A stretch of DNA of 64,000 bases from Inonotus obliquus (GCA_032164295.1 JAJHTX010000011.1:1674001-1738000); one strand, 5' to 3'; shown: positions 22,522 through 35,183, numbered from the stretch's first letter. The notes: generated from the sequence alone by a model not told the origin. Program-made: numbers and translations.

Positions 22522-25500
22522 ATGTCGTCCCACTACTATTTGCAAGGTATGTCATGTCGCTTGTGATTTTCGAGATATGTGGTGATTGACATTCGCTGCA
22601 GTGATACGCCTCGAGGACTTGCAATGGGAACACAGCAACCCGCCAGACCTGTACGTGACGGTGAAGCTAGGAGGTGTTCCTAGAAAGACGGCTATTATCA
22701 AGAACAATTCTTCTCCCACTTGGGATGAATCTCTCATATTGTGCGTTTTGATTCTCATTGTGTCCAACTTTGTAATCACTTACGAAGAATACACAGCTCT
22801 TGCGATTCTGTGGATCAGATGGCGGCATTAAACATTCAAGTCAAACGCTCAACATGGTCCTCAAATACACGTGTGGGTGCTACAGACATAAGCCCCGCAG
22901 ACCTGTTGAGAGGATCTGCTCAAGGAGAAGGTGGCGATAGTCCTCTTTAATGCTGCCTTACCCTTGCTCAACGAATTCTGTATCATCAGCCCTCCTTGAC
23001 CTCATTGCGCCTGGCAACAAAGGGTCAAAATACATGGGCCGCATCGTCGTGCAACTCGGCGTCATCGACGCCATTGAAGGTGCCGGTATTAGTCTAGATA
23101 GGACATTAGAGGACGTGCGACGGGGCAAGATCGCTCGTTTGGAAGGCGCCTCGGACGTCACGCAGTCAATCGACAACGGCCTGGCACGAGTTAACGACCA
23201 GAGTGACCTTTACCAAGCTATTGGAAAACTGCTTTCAAGGATCGAAGTGATCGGACAAGTCATTGACCAATTGTCTGAAGTGAGTCGCTAGTTGCTCCGA
23301 ACTTGCTTTTCATCACTAAAGGCTACCTAGATCCATCCATTCTTCACTGTAGCATGGAAGTTGGTCTCGGGACTGTACACAGTGCGTTTACGTTGTGCTG
23401 TGTGATTCTATCTTAATGTTCGATATTAGGCGGTCAAAGTTGTTTTCGATACGGACAGGCGGGTCATCAGCCTCGTTCATACCATCATTGATGCATTCTC
23501 CTTCGTCCGCGATGTTCAGACAATTACGTTCAAGGCTGAAGGCCTTCAGCGGTCCATCGTCGCTCTCATGAAGCAGACCATCGAGTGTTGCCTGTTCATT
23601 CGACGTTATGTCAGCCGTGCATTCTTCAGTGAGTTGTCCAAAGCAGTCAGGGTTTCCATATTGTTGACGCTCTGCAGGACGAATGCTGGACACGAGCAGT
23701 AATGAGAAGATCGACGAGTTTGAGCGATCGTTAAGCAATTTGAAGCAGGGAATTGAGTCTGGTGTGAATCTCAGTACAGCGTTTGTATCTATGCGAACGT
23801 CTCAGAGGACTGATGAGCTCGGTTCGTGTTTCCCGCTCTCGTTCTCGACATCCGCTGATGTGCTGCTAGTGCTAAGACATAGACTTAAGCCGATGCTGTC
23901 TAATACATTCGACCGCCCAAGTTGCCTACCTGGGACTCGCGTGGAAGTCAGGAGTCAGATCATGGACTGGATCTTTTCGAATGACGTCCGGAATGTGTTT
24001 TGGCTACACGGTGTCGCAGGTTCCGGCAAGAGCACGATCTGCATGACGATCGTAGAGGAGCTCCGGGATATGTCACGCCTCGGTGCATTCGTTTTCTTCG
24101 AAAGAGAGAAGAGCGATCCATCGACCGTTATTGCATCTATCGCCTACCAACTAGCGTCGTTTGATCCCTCCATCGAATCTGCCATACTTTCCGAGACGAA
24201 TGACGATAGGGACATCATCACAGGGACTCTATCACAGCAATTCGACAGACTTATTCGACGTCCACTTCTCGGCACTGCAGACTCGATACCAGGTCCCGTT
24301 GTGATTGCGCTCGATGGATTTGACGAATGCGGCACTTCCGAATCACGGCGCAACTTGATGAAGCTTATTCGGGAAGATTTCCCAAACCTACCCTGCGTAT
24401 TCCGATTCTTGATTACTAGCCGCTGGGAATCTGACATCGGGAAAGTCCTTTCCTCGAGTCCTGAGGGTGTTATTACGGTGGAGCTTGATTACCGATTGCC
24501 AAACAGCTGCAAGGACGTTCTTACGTACATTCGCAAGGAGATGCATACTGCAGTCAGAGAAGATGAGGCTGTCGTAGTTCCATCTGAATGGCCGTGGGAT
24601 GATAATATGGCATTACTCGGCAGGAAAGCGGGCGGACTATTTGTATGGGCGTCCACGGCGGTGAAGATGGTGAAGAACAGCGACAATCCATTTCATCAAC
24701 TCAAATGCCTTATTCTAGATTCGCAATCGCTCGCTGGGTTCGGTCTTGAACAACTGTACGCGGCCGTGCTCCGAGGCTCAGGAATTGTCTGGGAGAATAA
24801 TACATCGAGGGAACGCTTTGTGAAAGTGTTGTCGTTGCTGCTCCTGAGCAAGGTCCCGCTCACGCGCGAGGGTATAGACGGACTTCTTGGCTTTCCGCCT
24901 GACGAGTCTTCACGTCTCGTGTTGTCGAGGCTTCGTAGTGTCCTTTCATATACTGAAGAAGGTCCCGTCAACCTATTCCATGCGTCGTTTGCAGACTACT
25001 TATTGTCATCGGAACGCTGCAAGGACCCATGGTTCATAGATATATCTGCAGCAAAGTGGCACATCGCTGATAGGTGCATTTCCGTCATGGGCGTTATGCT
25101 TCGCTTCAATATCTGCGATGTGAAGTCGTCCTTTACCCGAAACGAAGATGACCCGGAACTGGCTGGGCGTATAGAGGCACGCATACCGTTGCATCTCGAA
25201 TACGCGTGTCTGTACTGGCCACAGCACCTCATTGATGTCGACCATTCTTCCGATCGTGTCGAAAAGCTGTCCCATTTTTCACGTCATCAGCTCCTGTTTT
25301 GGTTCGAGGTTCTCAGTCTTAAGAAGCAGTTCGGACGCGTTGCTGTCAGAGCACTCCTCGATGTCGCTTCATGGGTCGAGGTGAGTTTATAAATGATTGA
25401 CGATGTGATGGTGTCGCTGACTTTGCATAGGGACATGATGCACACCTTTCATCGTTCTTACGAGATGCCAGCAAGTTAGCAAATATATTCGCGATGCCAA

Positions 25501-27668
25501 TCATGGAGAACGTGCCGCACATCTACATCTCCATGATTCCTCTCTCGCGGGATGAGTCGAGAGTTTCGGCCCATTACACGGAGTGCTTACGTTCGATGGT
25601 GGAGGTGAAGCGGAGAGGCGCGAAGCGGTCCGCGGTGTGCCTGAAGGTGCTGAAACATTCTGGTACAGTCTGTTCTGTCTCCGTTTCACAAGATGGAAGG
25701 CGCATTGCTTCAGCTTCTTCGGATGGGATTCGAGTGTGGGATCTGCACAGCGGGGAACAGATCATTTGCATCAACCATTCACGTGTTAGATCTGTCAGCT
25801 TCTTCCCTGATGGGAGACGACTCCTGTCAGGCGGTCGAACTGTGACTGTCTGGAACGCTGACAATGGCGACGTCATCCTCGGTCCACTCAAGGGTCATTC
25901 TGACAGTGTTAATGCCGTTGCTGTCTCGCCAGATGGATCCATGTTCGCTTCCGGATCACGTGACAAAACCATCATTATCCGGGATTCTTCGGATGGAAGG
26001 ATTCTATTACATTTGACAGGGCATACACATTGGGTGACGTCATTGTCCTTTTCTCCCGACGGTACTAGACTCGCATCAGGCTCGTGGGATGAGACGGTGA
26101 GGATATGGAACGTGAACAGCGGAGAACTAGCTGTTGCACCATTGGAACATACAATCTACGTCTACTCTGTCGCATTCTCACCTGATACCAAACATGTCGC
26201 CTCGGGTTCCTGGGACGGAGGAGTCAGAATTTGGGATTTGGAAGGGAATGTTATTTCCGTTCTAAATGGACACCAGTTTAACGCCACGTGTGTCGGATAC
26301 TCGCCTTGTGGAACCCGCATCGTCTCCGGATCAGATGACAGAACTGTAATAGTCTGGGATGTAGCCAATGGAGAGATCGTTTCTGGACCTTTCACGCACG
26401 ATGGCATCGTCTATTGCGTCACCTTTTCCTCTGACGGAAAATACATCATCTCAGGCTCATGGGATGAGACTGTGAGAGTTTGGGATGCTACGGCCGGCAC
26501 AGTCACTCCTGCAAAACAAGAAAGGCATACAGGTGAAGTCCGATCCGTTGCAATTTCTGCCGACGGAAGTTGCATTGAGTCAGCCGACTCCAAAGGTTCG
26601 ATCATAATCTGGGACGCTCTGAGCGGCGATGTAGCATCCGGCCCTCTCCTAGGACATTCATACTCGGTCAAATGTATCGCATTCACTCCGGACGGTTCGC
26701 GACTCATCTCATTTTCGTGGGATGGGAAGATTAGGATTTGGGACGGCTCGACAGCATATTTAGTTCTCGGACCCCTCGAGGTGCACACAGACGACATCTG
26801 GTGCATTGCGGTATCCCCGGATGGTGCAAAGTTCGTAACTGGTTCAAAGGACGGCACGATCAGGGTGTGGGATGTTGCGACAGGCGTGCTCATTGCTGGT
26901 CCGTTGCACGGTCACTCGGATCGTGTCAGCTCACTCGCTTATTCATCTAACGGCAATCTGCTCGCATGGGGTTCGGTCAATGGTACAGTCATAATCTGGG
27001 ATACGGACACTTGCGTGGCGACGTCTGAAGCCTCAAAACAGCATACCAGATCAGTAGACTGCGTCTGCTTCTCACCGGATAGTTCGCTACTCGCTTCTGG
27101 CTCGTACGACGGAACCGTGCTCGTCCAGGACGTGGAGAGCAGGAAGGTTATCCACGGACCACTCGAGGGACACTCGAGTTCTGTCTCCGCTGTCGTTTTC
27201 CTGCTTGACGGTTTGCATGTCGTCTCAGATTCTTGGGACGGAACAATACGAGTGTGGAATGTAAAGAGCGGACAAACTATCTGTATTCTCGCGGGCCACT
27301 CGCAAGGCGTCACTTCCCTTGCCTTATCCCTTGATGGTACACGACTCGTTTCAGGTTCTAATGATACGACAGTTAGGGTGTGGGATGTGTCAGATTTGGG
27401 AAGGCTTGGGGATGGCGACTTGGCCGCTTCCGATTCATTTCGTAGAGAAGATGTGTCGGACTGGGTGTTAGGTGATGATGGGTGGGTGCACGGTGGGCGC
27501 AACCGGCGTAATCTACTCTTGTGGATCCCGCCTGACCTTCGCCGGACATTGTGGAGCCCTCGGAACACGCTCATTCTCAATTACGAATTTTCAACCAAGC
27601 TTGATTTCAAGGATGCCGCTCTCGGGGATCGATGGTCGGAGTGCTTTCTACAACTGAAGAGAGACTAA
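22522..27668 (+). CDS. NLR gene D: C2-NACHT-WD40 STAND protein, 1576 aa, mosaic
   Basis: Nine exons (22522-22546, 22602-22740, 22797-22930, 22990-23279, 23331-23381, 23430-23628, 23678-23821, 23870-25380, 25431-27668) sum to 4731 nt in frame. Domains are as in gene B, with Walker A GVAGSGKST, Walker B VVIALDGFDECG and 14 WD40 repeats. The gene is a patchwork: leader and exon 1 are C-like; exons 2-7 are B-like; the NACHT core (about 23970-24390, IFSNDVRNVFWLHG to DGFDECGTSESRR) is C-like; the rest of NACHT and all WD40 repeats are almost identical to B; the last codons and 3' flank (LQLKRD, from about 27615) are C-like. Its WD40 surface, and so its presumed specificity, therefore duplicates that of gene B. 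Confidence 0.93.
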
Positions 27669-28365
27669 AAGACGTTAATCGGTGTTGGTGTTTGATTGTG
27701 TCTCTAATGCATGCTATTTCGTTCGAGTATAATGGCTCTTTATCGTTGTTAATTCGGAGTCTTCTCCAGTCTCTAATGTATTAAGATTCCTATGACACTA
27801 CAATAGTATACGAACAACGAGAGGCAAAGTCTGCTGATCGAGGAGGGAAAATCAAAGTACAATATTGTGGTAACACAAGTGTATTGAACAGGAGGGTCGA
27901 ATATCGCTCAAGGACCGGGCACTGAGCGTACGTCAGAGAAGCGTGACAAATTGGTATAGATGATCCCCATATCGCCGTTACGGCCTGAAGGGTAGAAGAG
28001 TGTAAGTAAACCAGGATAGATGATATGCCTCTCGAAGTGGAATACCTGCAGTCCTTCGATATACAAAATAGTACTCCGCCTATCATGATTTGACAGGCAA
28101 ACGAGAGTCACATCATCCATTATCTTAATCTCACTGTCTTCCTACCAGCTTCGCCATCTGCTGTCGTGGGTGATCTAGCTCAATAGCCTGAAGAGTTTCT
28201 CCGATGAGATTTGATTTAATGCGACTGAACAGTCCATGCACTCTGATCCCAGTAGAGTTACTCCCTCCCCGTACGCGTGTCCTGCCAGTTGGCGTTTCTC
28301 AACCCAATGCACTATCATAGAAAGCGTCAGCTTCTTGAATGAGGACACGATCAGATCACAAACTA
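27669..28365. repeat. NLR 3' flank, third and most diverged copy
   Basis: No gene is seen. It is alignable with 11753-12462 and 19777-20468 but with more indels, as expected for the outermost unit. Confidence 0.5.
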
Positions 28366-28842
28366 TTAAAGGATAATACCACAGACATCATCTCGACCAA
28401 GTATCTTCATCACGAACGTCGAACAAGGCAAGTCATCAACAAATCGGCATTCATCGCGCGACGCGTCATGATCCTTTAGGCACTTCAACACGCTCTGCAC
28501 CTTCACATCTTGTCCACTCTCAACTGTCGCTCTCGCGAGCTGTTCTATTCCCTCAACGATTCAGTACTATTCTGGTAAGGAGAACTACAGTTTACCGGCC
28601 GCAGACCCTGATGCGGTGATGACAAAGTACTTAGGAGCCCAGCTATGCAAAGAGAGCTTCACACCCTCAGAGCCCATTTCCAAACTCCATCCGAGAGCCT
28701 CTGCGAGTGCCTTGTCTACATAGAGAGTTTCATTGTCAAGCACAACTTTGAACTCGCGAGCTGACGATGATGACTTGAACCTCGGCAAGTGAGGTAGGAC
28801 GTTTCGTCTTCGGAACGATGCACGGCAACCCGTCAGTCGCAT
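28366..28842 (-). CDS. Gene X: unknown protein, fullest copy
   Basis: I do not recognise this family. The minus strand opens at 28842 (MRLTGCRASFRRRN) and continues with REFKVVLDNETLYVDKALAE, LGWSLEMGSEGVKLSLHSW and APKYFVITASGSAA. A probable short intron follows around 28530-28590. A second exon reads LARATVESGQDVKVQSVLK and ends at a TAA near 28366. The fold suggested is mixed alpha/beta, with no signal peptide or membrane segment. It may be the C-terminal part of a longer gene, since the N-terminus is short and basic. Its truncated copies at 12463-12803 and 20469-20808 show it was the right-hand flank of the ancestral NLR locus. Whether it is still functional is uncertain. Confidence 0.45.
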
Positions 28843-29639
28843 TCTCGCTCGAGAGTGTTCACTGAGAGCTAAACAACTTGCTGGAGTCCATGAGTGGCAG
28901 TGCTTTATTATTATGCAAAGAAGTCATGTTACGTAAGGACTGAGGCAGTACAGTACCAGAGTCTAAACATAACTTAAATTTGCACGAAATTGTTGATGTC
29001 GAGCTTGTCGAACACCGTGGACGAAGCGTATAGGGTAGAGGAGACAGTGGGTCTCGCGAGCGTTCCGTCATACATACAGTTATTTCATACCTGGTACCAG
29101 CTTTCTCAATATTGAGGAGCTCCTCCAGATGTCAGAGATGACTTATACTTAGGAAAGGAACATTAATGCTACGAATCCGAAGGGAAACACGTAAACCAAT
29201 TGGATGTGCATACTCCGGTGAAGAACATAAATTGTGTAGGACTTGTGGAGGCCAGAAGACTGTTTCAATAACATGATCGAAACCCGGGCGATGTTACAGA
29301 AACGCATCTATAGGGTTTTCTGGAGAGCGATGGTGATCAAACACCTGCGAGTTAAGCCCAAATCGTGTCGCGATGGAATACTTTGCAGTCTACTGTCGAA
29401 GCTCAGCGCAAGAGCGAGTACAGACTTGACGAATGCAACACGTTGTAATCCACGAGGCCCACACGCGCCGAAAATACGAGCGTAAGCAAACGAATCGATA
29501 TAACAACAGAGAGGCCAAGTGCGCCTTCTTTTGAAGACAATACAGAGTGACTCAAATGGACAATATCGGAGAAGCGGAAAAGCGAAAACGAGCCTTGAAC
29601 TGCTCCTTGTCGACTTGTCGACACTGCCTTTGAGCAACA
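28843..29639. other. Unique spacer right of the NLR array
   Basis: No supported gene is seen. Open frames on both strands between 29243 and 29643 overlap and show no family pattern. This is the first unique sequence beyond the amplified array. Confidence 0.4.
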
Positions 29640-30104
29640 TCACCGACCCCTACCCCTACCCCGTCCACGCCCACGCCCACGGTCAACACCACGACCGCGT
29701 CCACGACCACGAGCTTCTTCCTTCTTCCTGATTTTTGGTTTTGGCGCATCATCGACGAGAAGAGTGTCGAGAGGAAGCGCATCGGGCAGCACGAAATAGC
29801 GTATGTTATTGCCGCGGATGGAAAGTGAGTCAAGCGACTGCGGTTCGCGATTGCGCGTCGTCATCTTTACAGTTTTTAGGTGAGTGTTCATCTGCATATC
29901 CACACCTGCGAGTATACAACGGTCATTCATCAGCAAGATGGTCAACCAAGGCGTGTTCTAACCTGTGATGGTTCCGTGGACGACTGAACCATTTTTCAGC
30001 TCGATCGTCACCGTTTCATTATTCAATTTCATCAAAAACCTATTAATCCGTTAGACTTTCATAGAATCAAAAGACGACTTCCGCCCTTACCTGACGAGCT
30101 TCAT
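29640..30104 (-). CDS. SMD1: Small nuclear ribonucleoprotein Sm D1
   Basis: Three exons on the minus strand (30104-30091, 30039-29963, 29905-29640) total 357 nt and encode 118 residues. It starts [20 protein letters not shown] and continues [20 protein letters not shown] (Sm1), then [14 protein letters not shown] (Sm2). It ends with an acidic-basic linker and an RG-repeat tail (29642-29715), the site of arginine methylation in the family. Length (human 119) and sequence match SmD1 throughout. Role: a core Sm-ring subunit of spliceosomal U1, U2, U4 and U5 snRNPs. The first exon is only 14 nt, a common arrangement in basidiomycete small genes. Confidence 0.97.
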
Positions 30105-30783
30105 GGTGAATGAACTGCACAACGCCGAAGTTGAGCTGAAGGAAAGGAAGTGACCAGCTGTCACGGGCAACGTTACGAATATTACATAATAAACTGACCG
30201 ATTAGGAAGGTGCGTCATGTTCCTGAAATGGAAATAATGGAAGCTCCAACGCTGTGTTGATTCGGAATAACTTTGACTCACTCAAGAGTCGCAATGACTG
30301 GGCACTCCCCTATATACCTGGTCTTTTACCATCACCACCAATCCGTCATCAACACTCGAACTCATGGCAAGCAACAAGACACGCGACACGAAACGACACC
30401 GCTACACATACGCGGAACGTATGTAATTCAATTATCTCGGAGGGTAAGGTTCTTACTTTCATCCATCACTGGACACAGGCACCGTGAGCGCGATTTCCGA
30501 CATCCACAAGCATCATCCACGAAGTTCTATTCATCTAAAGACTCTTGAAGCTCAGAGTAGGCAAACATTGTATTGACGAGAGGTTGGTTTCTAATCGATG
30601 TCTCATCCTTGTAGTTAGGAAGAATGCGGAGGCTCAGAATGACTTGCTTGGTCCTCGTTGGCGCACGGGTGTCCATATGGCTTGCAAAGCTCTGGTATGT
30701 TCAACTCGTTCCAACATGATCAACAATTATCAACAAGTTTTAGACGAACCAAGGCATTCTCGACTCTGAACACCCACCTGCTA
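30105..30783. other. Spacer between SmD1 and the coiled-coil gene
   Basis: It contains the SmD1 promoter and probably the 5' exon or exons of the coiled-coil gene, whose start I cannot fix. The open frame at 30545-30769 could supply a first exon with a donor near 30692, but the joined reading is not convincing. Confidence 0.35.
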
Positions 30784-32954
30784 GGATTGTACTAACGCCG
30801 AAAGGAAAACAATTGTATGGAGTTTTCGTATACTTAAAGACGGTTTTAACTCCGTTTGTAGACTTGCGAAAACGCGACACTCAATTGGTGTATCCAAGGA
30901 CCACGAGAACGATTCGGAGTATAGAGAAAGTTTCGGACGGAAAGTCATAAGTCGACTTTCGGTTCCCCCCGAAAGATCCCGACCGCAGGGCATCACGAGG
31001 CGGGAGGATGACAAGGGAAAGCCGCCCTCGAAGATGATGAAGGCGGAAGTGAGTCAATTGTGACTGAAGTTTATCGCACTGTGGTTGACATCATCTGCAG
31101 CTCTTCAAAGAGAACAAGCGAATTCGCGAAGAGTTCGAAAATTTGAAGTTCGCCAGTACTCGCAAGATATCGGAATTGAATAAGGAACTCGAAGAACGGG
31201 AAGATGAATTACTCGACTATCGCGATAGGGACCTTGGATTTGGTGATTTTGAATTCAACGTTGGCGATGTGACACTCGTCCAGGATGCCTCTAGTGCCCA
31301 GGCTAGTCGGGCTGGCGGAACTGACGAAGATATGTCGACGCGGATCCAGGAAGAGCCGACTGCTCCACAATTGTACGTCGTCCTCTCTTATCTTTGAGCC
31401 TACGTACCCATCGTATTGATCCTAAATGTAGGCCCGAAGACGGAGAAGCACAGAATACAGAGAATACGCTCTCCAATACGTCACTCCAGCGTATTCTTTC
31501 GCGCAATTCTGATGGAATGGTTCGGAAAAAGTCCGGATCTTTCATCTCTGGCATCAGCAAGCAGCCTACTCCCGCTCCCAGTGATGACGGATCCGACTCC
31601 CCTCCAGAGACTCCCATGCAGGACTCCATGGAAGTTGAATATGTTTTTGGGAACTATGGTTCGGAGTCTCGTCGAGAGGCTGATACTTCGTTCGACCCCG
31701 ACGTTACGCTCGCTGACTTGAATGTAAATCCGACGAGCAAACCCAAGACGGGTTCGGCTATACGTGCAGGAGGCCAGACTTTGACACCTACTTCGTCTCC
31801 ACCCCGCATGTCCCGCATGTCCCGCAGATTCTTTAGCGAAACGGTCGCAAGGGGGGGTGATCTCAAGCGCCTCGGAGAAGAGCAGGTCGAGAGACTCGAG
31901 CTTATCAAGGAGGTTAGTAAATTCACTCGCCCGGTTTCAAACGTGGCTGACATTATTACATTAGTTGAATGACAAGGGTGAGGCATTGAAAGAACGTGAT
32001 TTGACGATGCGTCAACTGAAAGCTCAACTTCGCACCCTTCGCGAGCAATACAACGAAGTAGAAGGACTGAGAAAAATCCTTGAACATGAAAAGGCGAAGT
32101 TCCAGGATAGCATTGATCGCCTGAAGAACGAGCTTCTAGAGAAATCTATCGACATGGGAAACTTGAGGGAACTTCTTCAAGAAAAGAATCGCGAAGCGAC
32201 CGATAATGCGCGTGCTTTGGATGCGGAAAAAAATCGCGCAAACGATTTAGAAGACCAGCTGGCTGATGTCAAACAAGAGCTCCTTATGTCAAAGGAAAGG
32301 ACGGAGGAGATAGGAACGGAGCTTGCACAGGTAATGAACACGCTCCAGAACGAAGCGATGGAGCGAGCGCGCCTGGAATCCGAGCTTGTGTCTGAACACG
32401 GACAGAATACTGCTCTGAAGAGCGACATGGGATATTTAAGGAGTGAGCTGAACGATGTTCAGAAGGTTTTGCAAACTGAGCAAGAAGGCGCTACCGCATT
32501 GCACGAGTCTCTTCGCGAGGTTGTGGCAAGACGAGCCGAATTGTCAGCTCAATTGGAGGAGAAGGAAGCTTTACTGCTCGAAACTCGGGGCATGCTTACT
32601 CAAAAGGATGCTGAACTCACTACTCTACAAGACCAGCTTGCATCAAGCGACAAACTATCGATGGACTCGCAAAAGGCTCTGAAATCGCTGGAAACAGAAT
32701 TACGAGATTCAGTTGCGAAGAATGTTATGCTGCAGCAGACACTGCAAGACGTCGAAGAAGAGGTATCCGAGATAAAGGAAGGATACAAGAAATTGAAGAA
32801 GACGCATTTGGCAGAGTATGAAGAAATGGACAAAAGGGTTCGTTCCCCCATCTTCCGCCGATTACTTTTCTTTCTATGACTATGAGCTGACCGCATTCTA
32901 TTTTACCTCGTTGTACAGGTATCGAAGAAATGCCGTTATCAACTATCCACGTAG
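30784..32954 (+). CDS. Unassigned coiled-coil protein, about 600+ aa, 5' end unresolved
   Basis: Exons in frame: an opening segment ending KPPSKMMKAE (to 31048); 31101-31372 (LFKENKRIREEFENLKFAST..ELNKELEEREDELLDYRDRD); 31432 to about 31913 (Ser/Thr/Pro-rich, with phosphorylation-type SP/TP sites); about 31966-32839, almost entirely heptad-patterned coiled coil (LKAQLRTLREQYNEVEGL and onwards); and a last exon ending at 32954 (VSKKCRYQLST). The first exon lacks an ATG in frame before 31032, so an upstream exon is missing or translation starts late. The layout (disordered head, short coiled coil, long C-terminal coiled coil) recalls spindle-pole or cytoskeletal scaffold proteins, but I could not assign a family. 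Its neighbours include spindle-related genes (Sos7-like, kinesin). Confidence 0.65.
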
Positions 32955-33917
32955 ATGACCTTCAATATAAATGGTAATGAAGGATTGTCCGACCCTGCAG
33001 AGGCCTAGGCGCCGCGCTGCGTTTGTCCTTCATTGATATTTACCGTATTCGGTGTATATCGCAATCCGTCCCCAACTCATCGATTGTTTTACCCGATACC
33101 ATGCGGTGCAAATTTTTAACATGTATTTCCCTTTATCTCTGTGTCTTATGATATGCGATGTCAGAATAAAATTTCTTCTTTTTATCTAAGTTTTCGTACG
33201 TGTTGTTACTTTCCACTCTCAGCATAACGTTTCAAATGGCATCCATGAGTATGGGATTGACTTGTTCACATCTTATGCCAAAGTCATTGAGCCATGAAAG
33301 GGAAAATCGTATTGAACTCAGGGGCGGCTGGAAGGTACTCCGCTGCAACCCTAACTCCGGCCGGATGGTTCCAGGTCATCTCATTAAATGGTAAAATGTA
33401 TCTCAACTCACGATGCCCAGGGCAGGGCAGGCACGATCACGATACCGCGTATAGTATGTGGCGCATACCATCAAGAACCAATACGAAAGAATAAGGCGCG
33501 TCAAAGGGCATCGATATCTACGCATTTCAATCCGTTACAGACATGAAGAAAAAATACAGTAAAGACTACTGGTACACGAGTACAGTAGGAGGATAGGAGG
33601 ATATGCAAGGAGTTCTTCCTTATGAGGGAGATGGAGGAAGAAAGGGTGAGTACTCCGTCAGAACGCAGGGTTCAAGATATTTTTCGGGCGCAATAAGCCA
33701 ATCCGATCCGACACCGAGTCCGAGTCGATCGCAAGATGATAAAAATATTCAAGAATGATATGGACGTCGCGTGCATGCAAGAAAGAAGAGGGAAAGCAGA
33801 AGCGGAGAACGGGAACAGTACGGAATGTGCCGCTCAACTGGTTAGTTTCTTCCATAACGATGGCTTCTTCCTGGGAGGTAGAGCACCTTGGGAACAAGAA
33901 GATGTAAGATTGGTACG
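32955..33917. other. Convergent 3' spacer
   Basis: No gene is seen. It lies between the 3' ends of the plus-strand coiled-coil gene and the minus-strand hydrolase. Short open frames on both strands (33200-33494, 33658-33921) lack any family pattern. Confidence 0.4.
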
Positions 33918-35183
33918 TCAATGTAAAACAAGAGAACGCGTACTTGCGGGCAACCTTGCAAGAGCTTCACTGTCAACACCAGTAAGGCGATCGAGGAATC
34001 GAACAGTGGCGTCGTTCACCTGCCGCGCATGCGTCCAGCTGAGGAAGTGAGGCGCATCTGGAATGATAACCATCTCCCTCGCGGCGTTCGGGAGCGAATT
34101 GTACAGATCGTAGGCGTTAGAAACTGGATACGGAACGTCTGCGTCTACAACTCGTGTGAGTATGCTGACTGGATCAGATGGCTAAACAGCAGAAGTATCC
34201 AAGCAAGAAAAGAACTAGATATAGTAAAGGGAGGGACGGTACGTACCTCCATGGATAATAAGCACGGGACAGGTAATCCCGCTAGTTTGGTCTGGCGACA
34301 GCGGTACTCGGTCCAAGAGCGAAGAGAAGATCTTTGTGATCAGTTTCCGGTTGGACGGCTTGAAGGATGACGTTGCTACCCATTCCTCAATAATCGCATC
34401 TGAGGTGAGAAACTTGTTCATCAGCACCAATGCCGATGGCTATTGCGAGTAGCGAGCTACCTGCTCCCGTCTCCTCTCCGAAATAGATGTAATGTAATCC
34501 GTAAACCACATCTGAAGCGAGTCGGTCATTTCCGTCATCATCAAAGTCAAAACAAGCGTCTCGTAGCATGCGGTATTGCTCCTTGTTTTCTTCGCACTAG
34601 CCAAGAGTGGATGAAATCAGTGACTGCTTATAGTGACACAAAAAGAGACTGGAACGGACCTCTACAGGCGGGTGCTTTGCGCATAAAATCAAGCTTTCGA
34701 CGAGCTGAGGACGGAGCAAATGAATCCGAAAGGAAATTGCCGCTCCGACTACCCCGCACTACTTAGATATGAACTATATCCAAGAGATGAAACACTCACG
34801 ACTGTTTCCGAATATGTGGCACTTCTTCACGTGTAACTTGTCCAAGGCCTTAAGCAAGTCACCCGCAATCTTTATACACAGCAGGTTGGAGAAACACGCG
34901 TACGGGAAGGAAGGACTAGGCGTACCATCAAGAAATCGTACGGCTTGTCGTCAATCACGCACTTCGTCTTCCCATGATAGTGGTGGTCAATCGCTAGTAA
35001 ATTGTAACCTCTCGCAAGACGCGCGTCGCGCCACTGCGGTGCGAAGAAATAGGAATCGAATAGCCGTGGATGCAATAGCAGAAGCGTTGGTTTATCCTCT
35101 TCGAGATACGGGTGGTCATGATCTGGACAGCTTGGAATGAGGTAATGAAAGGTAACCGTGCTTGACACCTTGAGGTAAGGCAT
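33918..35183 (-). CDS. Alpha/beta-hydrolase fold protein
   Basis: Multi-exon minus-strand gene. It starts MPYLKVSSTVTFHYLIPSC at 35183. The first exon has the strand-turn PTLLLLHPRLFDSYFFAPQW (oxyanion-hole region) and YNLLAIDHHYHGKT. The next has ALDKLHVKKCHIFGNS, joined across a short intron to LGAAISF, which makes the nucleophile elbow G-N-S-L-G. Later exons give PQLVESLILC, a cap-like helical part, GITCPVLIIHGG (acid-strand region) and MVIIPDAPHFLSWTHA with the catalytic histidine. It ends LVLH at 33918. The serine-acid-histidine arrangement is thus complete. There is no signal peptide, so it is probably cytosolic. The substrate cannot be told; many fungal relatives are annotated only as hydrolases. 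Some splice junctions are inferred. Confidence 0.8.

Larger units (their letters stand above)
20810..28712 (+). repeat. Tandem amplification unit D (about 7.9 kb)
   Basis: This second full unit contains a NOC4 5' fragment, Fic/Doc copy 3, NLR gene D and its 3' flank. It ends inside the fuller copy of gene X, where the repeat meets unique sequence. Confidence 0.8.

Noticed and set aside
29640..29720. GC-rich short repeats considered as a microsatellite
   Set aside because: They are the codons of the RG-rich SmD1 tail.
30784..32954. Assignment of the coiled-coil gene to the kinesin tail or to Cut12
   Set aside because: It is 5 kb from the kinesin with other genes between, and no Cut12 signature could be confirmed.
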